From NCBI GenBank assembly GCA_944392555.1, contig CALXWZ010000005.1, positions 49,205-113,204 of the forward strand: a stretch of 64,000 nt of DNA, in the 5' to 3' direction. Under the pieces are notes generated by a model that was given only the letters and a program-made list of their open reading frames with translations, was not told the DNA's origin and ran no database searches. The position numbers were made by a program, and so were the translations under genes. Below are positions 63,396-64,000 of the stretch, piece by piece. This DNA is from an uncultured Alphaproteobacteria bacterium (GTDB taxonomy: Bacteria; Pseudomonadota; Alphaproteobacteria; CAAHEQ01; UBA3637). The number at the start of each line of letters is the position of its first letter. Positions within the stretch are counted from its first letter, which is position 1.

Positions 63396-64000
63396 ATGAA
63401 TATAAAACAAATAGTTAACTTGGCTTCTTTTTATGCAAAAAAAGTAAAAAACGGGGAATTTGAGACGAATCGCACAAAACAAGGGATAAAAACGGCGAAT
63501 CAAAATAGCCTCACGCGCTTGAAAAATAATCAAAAAGCGGAACATTCGGAACAAATTAAACCTCAATTCGGATTGAGCGGATTACGAGGCATGCGTTTTG
63601 CCGAATACGGGCGGAGTATGGTAGAAATGCTTGGCGTGTTGGCGGTGATTGGTGTGTTGTCGGTTGCGGGAATGATGGGCTATCGGTATGCGATGGATAA
63701 ATATCGGTCAAATGATATTGTGTATGAAGTGAATCTGCGAGCAACGGATATATGGAATCGGTATCAACGGATGCCGTTACCTGAGCCGAGCGAGAGCGGA
63801 AAAGATTTTTTGGAATTTGCGCAAACCACAGCATCTGGCTTTCCGATATATATGCAATCTAAACCCGATGTGGCATTTCGGGTGTTTGTGGGCGAAGTGA
63901 GTCCGCGGATTTGTAAAAGCGTCTTAAATATGCCGTTGATAGATGTGATTAAGGGATTGCAGTTTGTGCAGGTGAATGATGTCAAATACACGGGAGATGT
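63396..64000 (+). CDS. Type IV prepilin-like protein, partial (3' end outside window)
   Basis: The ATG follows GGGGAG. The first 49 residues nearly match the 1015-aa protein (MNIKQIVNLASFYAK, FETNRTKQGIK). The leader is 72 residues and lacks the long GLRG repeats (only GLSGLRGM). The processing-like site is G72|RSMVE and the helix is LGVLAVIGVLSVAGMMGYRY. The head then diverges (ATDIWNRYQRM, SGFPIYMQSKPD). The window ends at residue ~201, before any cysteine-rich stalk, which is expected by analogy but not seen. Confidence 0.85.
   Translation, partial: MNIKQIVNLASFYAKKVKNGEFETNRTKQGIKTANQNSLTRLKNNQKAEHSEQIKPQFGLSGLRGMRFAEYGRSMVEMLGVLAVIGVLSVAGMMGYRYAMDKYRSNDIVYEVNLRATDIWNRYQRMPLPEPSESGKDFLEFAQTTASGFPIYMQSKPDVAFRVFVGEVSPRICKSVLNMPLIDVIKGLQFVQVNDVKYTGD

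Larger units (their letters stand above)
63179..63542 (+). repeat. Right copy of the ~365-bp inverted repeat
   Basis: Matches the reverse complement of 51479-51843. 63194-63347 is identical to the left copy by eye. The match fades after about codon 49 of the cysteine-rich gene starting at 63396. Confidence 0.93.

Noticed and set aside
51479..63542. Long inverted repeat as ends of an insertion sequence or composite transposon
   Set aside because: There is no transposase or integrase between the copies, the repeats contain gene starts, and no target-site duplication is visible.

Overview
The window looks like a chromosomal segment of a Gram-negative, AT-rich bacterium (roughly 40-45% GC by eye), most likely an uncultured, probably anaerobic alphaproteobacterium of the kind found in animal guts. 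The placement rests on gene order (mtaB-ftsY; miaB-phoH-ybeY-corC; an MJ0042 zinc-ribbon gene divergent from ftsEX), an OmpA/Pal-type lipoprotein, a pssA-psd pair and a sodium-pumping oxaloacetate decarboxylase. I could not run a phylogeny, so the clade is inference.

Layout. 1-6.4 kb: a partial LOG-family gene with a signal peptide, trpS, a lysozyme-fold-like protein, and a complete oadGAB set whose 59-residue gamma subunit is easily missed. 6.7-11.2 kb: a parvulin isomerase, a cyclic-nucleotide-binding protein, and a 926-aa membrane plus HEAT-repeat protein resembling Npt-type nucleotide transporters. 11.3-19.7 kb: a leftward housekeeping run (ftsY, mtaB, corC, ybeY, phoH, miaB, a TPR-like gene, a zinc-ribbon gene). 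19.8-24 kb: rightward ftsE-ftsX-ydcF-like-plsC-anmK-like. 24.1-31.9 kb: two giant divergent cysteine-rich proteins with type IV prepilin-like N-termini. 32-46.4 kb: an EF-hand protein, tRNA-Val, mnmG, a STAS protein, trmB, glgP, an ABC-F ATPase, a GC-rich minisatellite, a K+ channel, an NPYG-repeat protein, trmJ, pssA, psd and tRNA-Leu. 46.6-64 kb: envelope and hypothetical genes, a third and fourth prepilin-like cysteine-rich gene, rpmI-rplT, an NAD kinase-like gene, mfd, a Sel1-repeat protein and a YgjP-type metalloprotease-like gene.

The most distinctive element is the family of four prepilin-like cysteine-rich genes (24137-29122 minus, 29318-31861 plus, 48578-51625 minus, 63396 to the edge, plus). 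Each carries a long N-terminal leader, a G|RSM(I/V)EM processing-like site with Glu at +5, a hydrophobic pilin-type helix and then, where visible, a long modular cysteine-rich stalk. Each also has a palindrome with the core AACG-NN-CGTT 17-26 nt upstream of its start codon. The genes form two divergent pairs. The outer pair is headed by a ~365-bp inverted repeat whose noncoding part is essentially identical while its coding part has drifted, bracketing 11.3 kb that includes rpmI-rplT and mfd. I read this as a co-regulated and possibly recombining surface-protein system. Its function is unknown and its regulation is inferred.
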